Origin: an uncultured bacterium
GTDB taxonomy: Bacteria > Bacillota > Clostridia > Lachnospirales > Lachnospiraceae
Direction: 5' to 3'
Assembly: GCA_905215155.1 (NCBI GenBank)
Contig: CAJMPJ010000048.1
Location: 1 to 27,219 of the forward strand
Length of the DNA stretch: 27,219 bases
Shown here piece after piece: positions 14,795 through 22,815 of this stretch; position 1 is the stretch's first letter; each line of letters opens with the position of its first letter. Position numbers and translations under genes: made by a program. The notes under the pieces are model-generated. The model was not told the origin of the DNA and did not search any database. It saw only the letters and a program-made list of their open reading frames with translations.

Positions 14795-15739
14795 ATGCTT
14801 CAGATAGGGATGCAACAATGGAAAGAGGGAACCAGACTTGAGGGAATGCTTCCGGTCGTAAATCATGAACTAAAACTGCCCTTTTGCGTCGTAAGCGGAG
14901 TTAAGGAAGGACCGGTAGTTCTCATAACAGCAGGGATTCACGGGGCCGAATACATTGGAATCCGGACCGCCATGGAGCTGTCTGCAGAGATTCAGCCGTC
15001 ACAGGTAAACGGGACCATCGTCTTTCTTCTGGTGGCCAACCCCCAGGCCGCCTATTCCTATACCCGGCTTTTCGTGCCTGAGGATGGGAAAAACCTAAAC
15101 CGGATGTTTCCGGGGAAAAAGGATGGAAGTCTTTCGGAAAAAATCGCTTACACCATAGAAAAGGAACTACACAACCAGGCCGACTATTACATAGACTTAC
15201 ATGCCGGAGACAGTCATGAAAATGTCATGCCCTTTGTATATTTTGCAGGAGCGGCAAAGGAAGAGGTCAGCGAGACTTCCAAAAGGATGGCAGAAGCCAC
15301 CGGGATGTCCGTAAGGGTCAAATCCTCTGCCACCACAGGCTCTTATAACTATGCCGCCATACAGGGAGTGCCCTCTATTTTGATGGAGCGGGGCGGAGGC
15401 GGTGTCTTTTCGCCGGAAGAACTGGACAGCTATAAGCAGGAAGTGAAAAATGTGCTGGCTCATTTAGGCGTTCTGAAAGGGACTTGCGAACCTGAAAAGG
15501 TCCCACAAACCGAAGTGCTTACGGCAACTTACATAGATTCCGACCATCAGGGCTTTTGGTATCCTGCCAAAAAGCCGGGAGAATCCTTTCAAAAGGGAGA
15601 GCTTTTAGGGACCGTTGAAGATGTGTGGGGGAAAAAACTGCAGTCCTGTTATGCAGAATATGACGGCATCGTCCTTTACGAAACCGTAATCATGGGAGTG
15701 AGAGAGGGAGATTCCCTGATCGCATACGGGAAGGGGTAA
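14795..15739 (+). CDS. Zinc deacylase, succinylglutamate desuccinylase/aspartoacylase (M14) family
   Basis: A 314-residue cytoplasmic zinc hydrolase of the AstE/AspA branch of the M14 family, which removes acyl groups from N-acylated amino acids or related amides. The zinc ligands are visible: His49 and Glu52 in AGIHGAEYIG, and His136 in DLHAGDSHE; the probable catalytic Glu198 is in MERGGG. The C-terminal 80 or so residues form the beta domain usual in the family (GFWYPAKKPGESFQKGELLGTVEDVWG). AAGGAGG at 14780-14786 sets the start. Position as the last gene of a nik operon suggests it processes something brought in with the metal, for example an acylated chelator or peptide, but it could be an unrelated amino-acid deacylase. 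It is not long or specific enough to name as astE. Confidence 0.83.
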   Translation: MLQIGMQQWKEGTRLEGMLPVVNHELKLPFCVVSGVKEGPVVLITAGIHGAEYIGIRTAMELSAEIQPSQVNGTIVFLLVANPQAAYSYTRLFVPEDGKNLNRMFPGKKDGSLSEKIAYTIEKELHNQADYYIDLHAGDSHENVMPFVYFAGAAKEEVSETSKRMAEATGMSVRVKSSATTGSYNYAAIQGVPSILMERGGGGVFSPEELDSYKQEVKNVLAHLGVLKGTCEPEKVPQTEVLTATYIDSDHQGFWYPAKKPGESFQKGELLGTVEDVWGKKLQSCYAEYDGIVLYETVIMGVREGDSLIAYGKG

Positions 15740-15771
15740 GCCATAACCGTCTTTGGCCTGTCCCTTTCCGG

Positions 15772-15800
15772 TTGTAATAAACCGGGCAATGGGCTATAAT
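15772..15800 (+). promoter_or_regulatory. Promoter of the topoisomerase III gene
   Basis: TTGTAA (15772-15777), 17 bp, TATAAT (15795-15800), 32 bp upstream of the start codon. A perfect inverted repeat CCGGTT-N6-AACCGG (15768-15785) overlaps the -35 box and may be an operator or a weak hairpin. Confidence 0.75.
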
Positions 15801-15831
15801 TGGGAAAGAATTTCAAGTTTGGAGGAATTGC

Positions 15832-18036
15832 ATGAAATCATTGATTATAGCAGAAAAACCATCGGTAGCCAGGGACATTGCCCGGGTCCTTCATTGCACC
15901 AGAAGCCAGAATGGGGTGATTGAAGGAGATAACTATGCCGTAACCTGGGGCCTTGGCCATCTGGTGACCTTGGCAGACCCGGAGGATTACGATGCCAAAT
16001 ATAAGGAATGGAAGCTGGAAGACCTTCCCATGATGCCGGAGCGGTTTCGGTTAGAGGTCATTAAGCAGACCGGAAAACAGTACCGCGTGGTGAAAGCCCA
16101 GATTCACAGAACGGATGTGGGAGAGATCATCATTGCCACCGATGCCGGACGGGAAGGGGAGCTTGTGGCAAGGCTTATTCTGGAAAAGGCAGGGAATAAA
16201 AAGCCCATCAAACGGCTTTGGATCTCTTCTGTTACGGATAAAGCCATAAAAGAAGGGTTTGCCAGATTAAAAGACGGGCATGAGTACGATTCTCTATACG
16301 ATGCGGCCATGTGCCGTGCCGAAGCCGACTGGCTGGTGGGGATCAATGCCACCCGTGCCCTTACCTGCAAATACAATGCCCAGTTAAGCTGCGGCCGGGT
16401 ACAGACCCCCACCATCGCCATTATTGCAGCAAGAGAAGAGGAGATCCGGAGCTTTGTTCCCAAAGCCTACTACGGCATCAGCGCGAAGAGCTTAAATCCA
16501 GCCCTCACCTTTACCTGGCGGGATGAAAAATCAAAAAGCTACCGCTCCTTTGACAAAGACCGGGTGGAAGCCCTCATTAAAAAGATGAAAGAAGAAAAGG
16601 AGGGGGTAGTGACCGAAGTGAAAAGCGTTCCAAAGAAAACCTATTCCCCTCAGCTTTACGATTTGACAGAGCTTCAGAGAGAGGCAAACCGCCGTTTCAA
16701 CTATTCCGCCAAGGAAACCTTGAATATCATGCAGAGACTTTATGAAAACCATAAAGTCCTCACCTATCCAAGAACGGATTCCAGGTATTTAAGCTCCGAT
16801 ATCGTCCCCTCCATCAAGGAGAGGCTGGAAGCATGCAGCGTGGGTCCTTACCGGAAGCTGGCAGGAAGGCTGATCAATCAGAAAATCGTGGCAAAGCCCT
16901 CCTTTGTCGATGATAAGAAAGTATCCGACCACCACGCCATCATACCAACGGAGCAGTTTGTCCAAATGGATCATATGACTTTTGAGGAGCGGAGGATCTA
17001 CGATCTTGTGGTCCGCAGGTTCCTTGCAGTCCTTTATCCCCCCTTTGAATATGAGCAAACGGAGCTGACTGTGGATTTAGGGGGAGAAATCCTGGTGGCA
17101 CGTGGAAAAACGGTCAAAGCGTCCGGCTGGAAGGAAGTTTATGAAAGTCAGGAGGAAGAGGACGAGGAACAGGATTTAAAGGAACAGAACCTTCCTCTTA
17201 TGAAAAAGGGAGACCGGCTGTCAGAGCTTACCGTCTTTATGACCGAGGGAAAGACCAAACCGCCGGCACCGTTTAATGAAGCTACTCTTCTTTCTGCCAT
17301 GGAAAACCCCGTTTCCTATATGGAGACAAAGGACCGGGAGCTGGCAAAGACTCTGGGGGAGACCGGAGGACTTGGAACGGTGGCCACAAGAGCAGATATT
17401 ATTGAAAAATTGTTTTCCAGCTTTTTGCTGGAGAAAAAAGGGAAAGACATCTTTATTACCTCCAAGGCAAAGCAGCTTTTGAATCTGGTGCCTGAGGATT
17501 TAAAGAAGCCGGAACTGACGGCGGAGTGGGAGATGAAGCTTTCCGAGATCGCAGCAGGAAAGAGAAAGCGGGCCGCATTTATGAAGGACATCCGGCAGTA
17601 TTCGGAGGACCTGATCCGTCAGATCAAAGCGGGGGAAGGCCATTTCACCCATGACAATCTGACCAATACCAAATGTCCGGTCTGCGGAAAACGAATGCTC
17701 TCCGTCAAGGGAAAGAACAGCGAGATGTTGGTCTGCCAGGACCGGGAATGCGGTCACCGGGAGGTCTTGTCAAGAACCAGCAATGCCAGATGCCCGGTCT
17801 GCCATAAGAAGATGGAGCTTAGGGGCAAAGGAGACGGCCAGATTTTTGTCTGTAAGTGCGGGTACAAGGAAAAACTTTCCAATTTCAAGGAACGGCGCGC
17901 AAAGGAAGGGGCCGGAGTATCCAAAAAGGATGTGGCAAACTATTTGAAAAAGCACAGCAAGGAAGCAAGTGAGCCCATTAATTCCCCGTTTGCCGATGCA
18001 TTCGCAAAGCTTCAGATCAACAAAGAGGATTCGTGA
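15832..18036 (+). CDS. topB: DNA topoisomerase III (type IA)
   Basis: A 734-residue type IA topoisomerase that relaxes or decatenates DNA through a 5'-phosphotyrosine link. The N-terminal TOPRIM domain shows Glu8 in IIAEKPSVARDIARVL and the acidic motif ATDAGREGELVARLI. SCGRVQTPT follows, then the active-site Tyr312 in LTYPRTDSRYLSSDI, HHAIIPTE, and GLGTVATRADIIEKL. The C-terminus carries two zinc-ribbon-like units (CPVCGKRM...CQDRECGH and CPVCHKKM...CKCGY). Length and layout match the Firmicute TopB form, such as the 727-residue B. subtilis protein. GGAGG six bases before the ATG sets the start. It has its own promoter and a following terminator, so it is a single-gene unit. Confidence 0.95.
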   Translation: MKSLIIAEKPSVARDIARVLHCTRSQNGVIEGDNYAVTWGLGHLVTLADPEDYDAKYKEWKLEDLPMMPERFRLEVIKQTGKQYRVVKAQIHRTDVGEIIIATDAGREGELVARLILEKAGNKKPIKRLWISSVTDKAIKEGFARLKDGHEYDSLYDAAMCRAEADWLVGINATRALTCKYNAQLSCGRVQTPTIAIIAAREEEIRSFVPKAYYGISAKSLNPALTFTWRDEKSKSYRSFDKDRVEALIKKMKEEKEGVVTEVKSVPKKTYSPQLYDLTELQREANRRFNYSAKETLNIMQRLYENHKVLTYPRTDSRYLSSDIVPSIKERLEACSVGPYRKLAGRLINQKIVAKPSFVDDKKVSDHHAIIPTEQFVQMDHMTFEERRIYDLVVRRFLAVLYPPFEYEQTELTVDLGGEILVARGKTVKASGWKEVYESQEEEDEEQDLKEQNLPLMKKGDRLSELTVFMTEGKTKPPAPFNEATLLSAMENPVSYMETKDRELAKTLGETGGLGTVATRADIIEKLFSSFLLEKKGKDIFITSKAKQLLNLVPEDLKKPELTAEWEMKLSEIAAGKRKRAAFMKDIRQYSEDLIRQIKAGEGHFTHDNLTNTKCPVCGKRMLSVKGKNSEMLVCQDRECGHREVLSRTSNARCPVCHKKMELRGKGDGQIFVCKCGYKEKLSNFKERRAKEGAGVSKKDVANYLKKHSKEASEPINSPFADAFAKLQINKEDS

Positions 18037-18043
18037 TAGAATC

Positions 18044-18081
18044 AAATACCGGGAAGAAGAGACGGTTTCTTCCCGGTATTT
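18044..18081 (+). terminator. Terminator after topB
   Basis: A perfect 15-bp stem (18044-18058 with 18067-18081, 8-nt loop) lies 7 bp after the topB stop. The T run is short, so termination may be less than complete. Confidence 0.75.
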
Positions 18082-18112
18082 CCATTTATAAAACCCATCA
18101 ATTGAAGTCCAG

Positions 18113-18136
18113 GTAAAACTTTAGTAAAATTTTACT
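18113..18136. promoter_or_regulatory. Tandem operator-like palindromes upstream of the LacI-family gene
   Basis: A perfect 14-bp palindrome AGTAAAATTTTACT (18123-18136) ends 7 bp before the -35 box. A second, imperfect copy of its 12-bp core lies 11 bp upstream (18113-18124, GTAAAACTTTAG), one helical turn away. The GTAAA/TTTAC half-site pattern resembles GalR/EbgR-type operators, so autoregulation by the LacI-family protein is likely. Confidence 0.6.
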
Positions 18137-18143
18137 TTGGTTA

Positions 18144-18172
18144 TTGACGGTACAGGAGTGTACAATTATAAT
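18144..18172 (+). promoter_or_regulatory. Promoter of the lacI-phn operon
   Basis: TTGACG (18144-18149), 17-bp spacer, perfect TATAAT (18167-18172). This is the best sigma-A-type promoter in the window, 27 bp upstream of the regulator start. Confidence 0.85.
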
Positions 18173-18199
18173 GAAACCTGAAAGGTGAGGATATAGGTT

Positions 18200-19174
18200 A
18201 TGGCTACAATTAAAGAGATTTCACAGCTTGCGGATGTCTCCATCACTACAGTATCCCGGGTGCTGAACCAGGATGATACCATTGTGGTAAGTCCGGAAGT
18301 GAAAAAGAGGATATTTAAAATTGCCCACGAGTTAAAATATGTCCCACCCAGGATGCGTCATACGCAGAAAAAGAGAGAGATTGTCATAGGAGTGGCTGAC
18401 TGGCATATTATCCGTAAGGACAGGACCAACATCAGACTGTCCTCCCTGGACTTGATCGTTAAGTCCATGTCCGGGAACAGCGATGTGAGGTTTGAACGGA
18501 TGGATAAGGGAATGCCGGGGCAGTACGACGGAATCATGGCGTTCGGTGTCTTCAGCCAGGAGGAGATGGAATTTCTCCGGATGCAGAGCTACGCCATCGT
18601 ATTTATTAATTCCGATCCAAAGGATTATGAATATGACAGCATTGTAATGGACTTTAACAAAGGAATTCATGAGATGCTGTCCTATCTGGTGGACCAGAAG
18701 AAATACCGGAGTGTTGGCTATATAGGCGGTCTTTATGACGAAGGTCAGGTTAAGATCGGTTACCGGAGACTTGAGGGAATCCGGGCTGCCTTTACCCAGA
18801 GAGGCTTCTATGAGGAGTCCTGTTTCTTCATAGGGGATATCAGTAAGGAAAGCGGTTATGAGCTTGCAAAAAAGGCGATGGAATCCGGCTGTCTGCCGGA
18901 GGCAGTGCTGTTAGGCAGCGAAGAGGTGGCCGAAGGTGCCCTGGAGGCGTTTTGCGATGCTGGTCTTCGGATTCCAAAGGATATTGCAGTGGTGATCTAT
19001 AAGGATATAGAGACCCTGGAATCCAAATGGCCATCCTATACCAAAGTCCGCATGTTTCCGGATATTGTCTGGCAGACTGCCATAAAGCTTTTGCTGGAGC
19101 AGATCAGGGAAGGCCGCAAGGACAATATGACGATCTTTCTTCCGACCAAACTAGAGGTCGGTGACAGTGCGTAA
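18200..19174 (+). CDS. LacI-family transcriptional regulator
   Basis: A 324-residue LacI/GalR-type regulator. The N-terminal helix-turn-helix MATIKEISQLADVSITTVSRVLNQDDTIVVSPEVKKRIFKIAHELKY is canonical. The rest is a periplasmic-binding-protein-like effector domain, with FINSDPKDYEYDSIVMDFNKGIHEMLSYLV and YIGGLYDEGQVKIGYRRLEGIRAAF, most like the EbgR branch. Normally this branch senses sugars. Here the gene is 49 bp upstream of a phosphonate-type importer with no terminator between, so it is probably co-transcribed with and controls that operon. The ribosome site AGGTGAGG is about 9 bases from the ATG. The effector cannot be read from sequence; a sugar phosphate or nucleoside-like compound is one guess. 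Confidence 0.9.
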   Translation: MATIKEISQLADVSITTVSRVLNQDDTIVVSPEVKKRIFKIAHELKYVPPRMRHTQKKREIVIGVADWHIIRKDRTNIRLSSLDLIVKSMSGNSDVRFERMDKGMPGQYDGIMAFGVFSQEEMEFLRMQSYAIVFINSDPKDYEYDSIVMDFNKGIHEMLSYLVDQKKYRSVGYIGGLYDEGQVKIGYRRLEGIRAAFTQRGFYEESCFFIGDISKESGYELAKKAMESGCLPEAVLLGSEEVAEGALEAFCDAGLRIPKDIAVVIYKDIETLESKWPSYTKVRMFPDIVWQTAIKLLLEQIREGRKDNMTIFLPTKLEVGDSA

Positions 19175-19223
19175 TGATTCATGAACAAGAGAACCGATGA
19201 GTCACACGAAAAAGGAGAGCAGT

Positions 19224-20333
19224 ATGAGAAAAACAGTTTCTGTATTAATGGCAGCAGCACTCTGTGCAGCAATGATCGGCGGTTGTTCCGGCAGCAGCAA
19301 ACAGGCAGGTGCAACAACCGCAGCTTCTTCCGCAGCAGGATCAGAAAGTGCATCATCTGCAGCAGAACAAACCACAAAAGCAGAGAACAAAAAGATTGAA
19401 AAGCTCAATGTATACTTTGTACCTTCCAGAGAGCCGCAGGAGATCGTAACCGCTACCGAGCCGTTGAAGGACATGCTTAAGACGGAACTTTCAAAACAGG
19501 GTTATGATATCGGTGAAGTAGTGATCACCGTTGGAACCAACTACGAAGCAGTTGGGGAAGCTCTTTCCGCAGGAACTGCAGATATCGGTCTTATTCCTGG
19601 AGGAACCTATGTCCTTTACGATGACGGAGCAGATGTGATTCTTACCGCAACCAGAGACGGGTTAAGCAAGAATTCCGATTCTGCAAAAGACTGGAATGAT
19701 GGAAAGCCAACAGACCCGACCACAGACCAGGCAACTTCTTACCGTGCACTGATCATTGCAGGTCCTTCCGAAAAGGGAAAGGAACTGGCAGCGAAGGTAA
19801 ACAGCGGCGAAGCACTGACTTTTGAAGATTTAGACGGAGCAAACTGGAGCGTCATGTCCTCCTCCTCCCCGGCAGGATACATTTACCCATCCTTATGGCT
19901 TCAGGATAACTTCCAGAAGAATATATTAAATCTCTCTCATGCAGTTCAGTCCGACTCCTACGGCAGCGCATTTGCAAGACTTGCTTCCGGTCAGGTAGAT
20001 GTTCTTTGTACTTATGCAGATGCCCGCAGAGACTATGTGGACAAATGGAACTCCGAATACGGCAGAACCGGTTCTATTTGGGAAGAGACCAATGTTATTG
20101 GCGTTACACCTCCAATCTTTAATGATACAGTAAGCGTAAGCAAGACTTCCAAAATCATGGATGATGATTTCAAAAAGGCTGTTCAGAGCGCATTTATCAA
20201 TATCGGCAATACCGAAGAGGGCCAGAAGGTCATCGCCATCTACAGCCACAAAGGATATCAGGCGGCAAAGAGTGCGGATTACGATAATGAGCGCAAAGCC
20301 CAGGAGATGATTAAGGAATTAAATGCGAAATAA
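19224..20333 (+). CDS. phnD: Phosphate/phosphite/phosphonate ABC transporter binding lipoprotein (PhnD-like)
   Basis: A 369-residue solute-binding lipoprotein. The start at 19224 follows AAAGGAGAG; an in-frame ATG at 19197 lies before that site and is rejected. The lipobox is MIGGC (Cys21), followed by an Ala/Ser/Thr-rich linker to about residue 60. The body shows the PhnD pattern: LNVYFVPSREPQEIVTATEPLKDMLKTEL, then TNYEAVGEALSAGTADIGLIPGGTYVLY, SYRALIIAG, SSSPAGYIYPSLWL, and FARLASGQVDVLCTYADARRDY. PhnD-type proteins bind phosphonates, phosphite, hypophosphite or organophosphates, so the ligand is open. It is the first transporter gene after the LacI-type regulator and is separated from phnC by a hairpin. 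Confidence 0.9.
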   Translation: MRKTVSVLMAAALCAAMIGGCSGSSKQAGATTAASSAAGSESASSAAEQTTKAENKKIEKLNVYFVPSREPQEIVTATEPLKDMLKTELSKQGYDIGEVVITVGTNYEAVGEALSAGTADIGLIPGGTYVLYDDGADVILTATRDGLSKNSDSAKDWNDGKPTDPTTDQATSYRALIIAGPSEKGKELAAKVNSGEALTFEDLDGANWSVMSSSSPAGYIYPSLWLQDNFQKNILNLSHAVQSDSYGSAFARLASGQVDVLCTYADARRDYVDKWNSEYGRTGSIWEETNVIGVTPPIFNDTVSVSKTSKIMDDDFKKAVQSAFINIGNTEEGQKVIAIYSHKGYQAAKSADYDNERKAQEMIKELNAK

Positions 20334-20348
20334 ATAATACAACAGGCT

Positions 20349-20394
20349 GCGGAGGCGTCGTAAGGGAAATCTATTTGCGGCGCCTCCGCTCTTT
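20349..20394 (+). terminator. Hairpin between phnD and phnC
   Basis: A 12-bp GC-rich stem with one G-T pair (20349-20360 with 20378-20389, 17-nt loop) is followed by TCTTTG, a poor T run. It may act as a partial terminator or mRNA stabiliser that lifts binding-protein levels over the permease. Confidence 0.5.
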
Positions 20395-20415
20395 GTGCAT
20401 GGAATCGAGGAAAAT

Positions 20416-21171
20416 ATGATTGAATTTAATCAGGTAAGCAAAAAGTACCCCAATGGCTTTGAAGCGTTGAAAGAGATAAATTTAAAAATAGAGCAGGGAG
20501 AATTTGTGGCTATCATCGGCTTATCCGGTGCAGGAAAGTCCACACTTCTGCGCACCATCAACCGGATGCATGATATTACGGAAGGCAGTCTTACGGTAGA
20601 CGGAACCGATGTGATGCAGTTAAAGGGCTATGAGCTTCGCCGCTTCCGCCGGAAGATCGGCATGATTTTCCAGTCCTTTAATCTGGTGACCAGAACCAGA
20701 GTCATCAATAACGTACTGATGTCAAAGGTACCGGAGCTGCCGTTTTTTAAGGCATTATTTGGCATATATCCAATGAAAGACAAGCTGGAAGCGCTGGAAG
20801 CTCTTGATAAGGTGGGAATTCTTGACAAGGCTTATGTCCGGGCAGACCAGCTTTCCGGCGGCCAGCAGCAGAGAGTTGCTCTGGCAAGAACCCTCGCTCA
20901 AAATCCCCAGATCATTTTGGCGGATGAACCGGTGGCTTCCCTTGACCCGGTAACCGCAAAACAGGTCATGGGAGATTTCTTAAAAATCAACAAGGAGATG
21001 AACATTACCATTCTCCTTAACATCCACCACGTGGATTTAGCGCTCCAGTATGCCAGCCGGGTGGTGGGCATCCGTGCAGGTGCCATCGTATACGACGGCC
21101 CGGCGGCCAATGTAACAGAAGAAATTTTAAATGAGATTTATGAAGGAAAGCAGAAGGAGGCAGATGGATGA
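20416..21171 (+). CDS. phnC: Phosphonate-type ABC transporter ATP-binding protein (PhnC)
   Basis: A 251-residue ABC ATPase of the PhnC class. Walker A is GLSGAGKST at 35-43, the Q-loop FQSFNLVTRTRVINNVLMSK, the signature LSGGQQQRVALARTL, Walker B IILADEPVASLDP, and the H-loop NIHHVDLA. The FNLV.R..V..NVL...L stretch and the HHVDLALQYA ending are characteristic of PhnC. The ATG at 20416 with GAGG just upstream is preferred over a GTG at 20395 inside the preceding hairpin tail, because it gives the usual MIEFNQVSKKYPNG start. It overlaps the first permease gene by 4 bp. Confidence 0.92.
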   Translation: MIEFNQVSKKYPNGFEALKEINLKIEQGEFVAIIGLSGAGKSTLLRTINRMHDITEGSLTVDGTDVMQLKGYELRRFRRKIGMIFQSFNLVTRTRVINNVLMSKVPELPFFKALFGIYPMKDKLEALEALDKVGILDKAYVRADQLSGGQQQRVALARTLAQNPQIILADEPVASLDPVTAKQVMGDFLKINKEMNITILLNIHHVDLALQYASRVVGIRAGAIVYDGPAANVTEEILNEIYEGKQKEADG

Positions 21172-21989
21172 GCATATATGACAAGATATTTCCCCCCAGG
21201 AAAATGGAATTGTCAAATGGGAAAACCGTCTATAAGCCGGCTTCCAGACTTCCCTTGATTGCTTTGATCATAGTGCTTTTTACGGCACTTTCGGTGAAGA
21301 TCACTGGGTTTGATATGAAAGTTTTGGCCGAAAGAGGGAACCAGTTTTTCATTATTCTGGGAATGATGGTGCCCCCTGCATTTTCTTACAGCGCTCAGGT
21401 GTGGGAGCCTTTGTTTGATACCGTAAAGATGTCCCTTTTGGGAACGGTCATCGGAGCGGTTTTAGTGATCCCTTTTGCCATGGCAGCGTCCACCAATATT
21501 ATTAAGAATTCTTTTGTAGTCAGCGGCATGAGACTGTTTTTAAGCATTGTGAGGACCCTTCCCACTCTGGTTACGGCTCTGATCGCCACCTATGTATTCG
21601 GGCTTGGGACCCTTGCTGGAACCACCGCCATTGCGGTGTTCACCTTTGCCTATATGGGAAAAATCCTTTACGAAGAGATTGAGACGGCTGATATGGGAGC
21701 CTTTGAGGCCATGGAAGCCATCGGTGCCACCAAGGTCCGGGCATTTATAAGTGCCATCATCCCCCAGGTCCTTCCGTCCTATATTTCCAATGGCTTGTTC
21801 TGCTTTGAAGGAAATGTCCGTTACGCGGCCATACTTGGGTATGTAGGGGCAGGAGGTCTGGGACTGATCCTGAATGAAAAGCTTGGCTGGAGAGAATACC
21901 CAAGCGTCGGCATGATCTTAATCATGCTGTTTGTTACCGTATTTTTCATTGAATCGGTGAGCCGTTACTGCCGCCGCAAACTGGTATAG
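21168..21989 (+). CDS. phnE: Phosphonate-type ABC transporter permease, first subunit (PhnE)
   Basis: A 273-residue permease with about six membrane helices. The coupling loop is EAMEAIGATKVRAFISAIIPQVLPSYISN, followed by the PhnE motif GNVRYAAILGYVGAGGLGLIL. The N-terminal stretch SRLPLIALIIVLFTALSVKITGFD is also typical. The ATG at 21168 overlaps the phnC stop (ATGA) with AAGGAGG at 21154-21160. It is one of two different PhnE genes in tandem, the PhnE1-PhnE2 arrangement seen in many phosphonate/phosphite importers. The ligand is set by PhnD, not by this subunit. Confidence 0.9.
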   Translation: MSIYDKIFPPRKMELSNGKTVYKPASRLPLIALIIVLFTALSVKITGFDMKVLAERGNQFFIILGMMVPPAFSYSAQVWEPLFDTVKMSLLGTVIGAVLVIPFAMAASTNIIKNSFVVSGMRLFLSIVRTLPTLVTALIATYVFGLGTLAGTTAIAVFTFAYMGKILYEEIETADMGAFEAMEAIGATKVRAFISAIIPQVLPSYISNGLFCFEGNVRYAAILGYVGAGGLGLILNEKLGWREYPSVGMILIMLFVTVFFIESVSRYCRRKLV

Positions 21990-22001
21990 GAGGGCCTTTA
22001 G

Positions 22002-22811
22002 ATGAATAAGCAAATTGAAAAAGCATATGCCGAACGGCCGAAAAACACGGTTTACCAGATCGCGGTTTCCGTCATTGTTGTGGCATGTATTCTATGGTCC
22101 GGTTCTGCCATAGAAATAACAAAAGGAGGCACCGGCGGCCTTAAAATAGCAGGAAATATCTTAAGCGGTATTTTCCATCCGGATACAAAGCTGTTGTTTA
22201 ACTTAACGGCTCAGGGTGTTCCTTATCTGCTTCTTGAGACGGTCTGCATTGCATTTTTGGGTACTTTGGTGGGGGCGTTTCTTGCCATTCCCTTATCCTT
22301 TTTATCCGCGTCCAACTTAATGCCTGCGCCGGTGGCGTATGTAAGCCGTCTGGTGATTATGGCAGTGCGGACCATCCCTGCCTTTGTTTACGGCCTGATG
22401 TTTATCCGTGTCAGCGGACCGGGGGCATTTACCGGACTTTTGACCATGTCTGTCTGCTCCGTTGGTATGGTGTCAAAAATGTACATTGAAGCCATTGAAG
22501 ACTTAGACACCAGGATTTTAGAATCTCTTGATGCCTGCGGCTGTACCACGTTTCAGAAGATCCGTTACGGAATTCTTCCCCAGCTGATCCCCAATTTTGC
22601 CTCCACGGTGATTTACCGGTTTGATATCAATTTAAGGGATGCGACCGTTCTTGGTTTAGTAGGGGCCGGCGGAATCGGTGCACCTTTAATTTTTGCCATG
22701 AACGCTTACCGCTGGAATGAAGCGGGAGCCATCTTAGTCGGTCTGATCGTTTTGGTTCTGTTTGTGGAATACATTTCCACCCGAATCCGCGTGAAGCTGG
22801 CAAGGGGGTGA
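22002..22811 (+). CDS. phnE2: Phosphonate-type ABC transporter permease, second subunit (PhnE)
   Basis: A 269-residue permease homologous to the preceding one but clearly diverged. It shows the coupling loop ESLDACGCTTFQKIRYGILPQLIPNFAST and the PhnE motif NLRDATVLGLVGAGGIGAPLIF. About six membrane helices are visible, beginning with NTVYQIAVSVIVVACILWSG. The ribosome site AGGAGGG precedes the ATG by about 7 bases. The stop at 22809-22811 lies four bases before the TTG start of the phosphoesterase gene, which shows that gene belongs to the same operon. It would pair with the first PhnE as a heterodimeric channel. Confidence 0.9.
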   Translation: MNKQIEKAYAERPKNTVYQIAVSVIVVACILWSGSAIEITKGGTGGLKIAGNILSGIFHPDTKLLFNLTAQGVPYLLLETVCIAFLGTLVGAFLAIPLSFLSASNLMPAPVAYVSRLVIMAVRTIPAFVYGLMFIRVSGPGAFTGLLTMSVCSVGMVSKMYIEAIEDLDTRILESLDACGCTTFQKIRYGILPQLIPNFASTVIYRFDINLRDATVLGLVGAGGIGAPLIFAMNAYRWNEAGAILVGLIVLVLFVEYISTRIRVKLARG

Positions 22812-22815
22812 TGGA

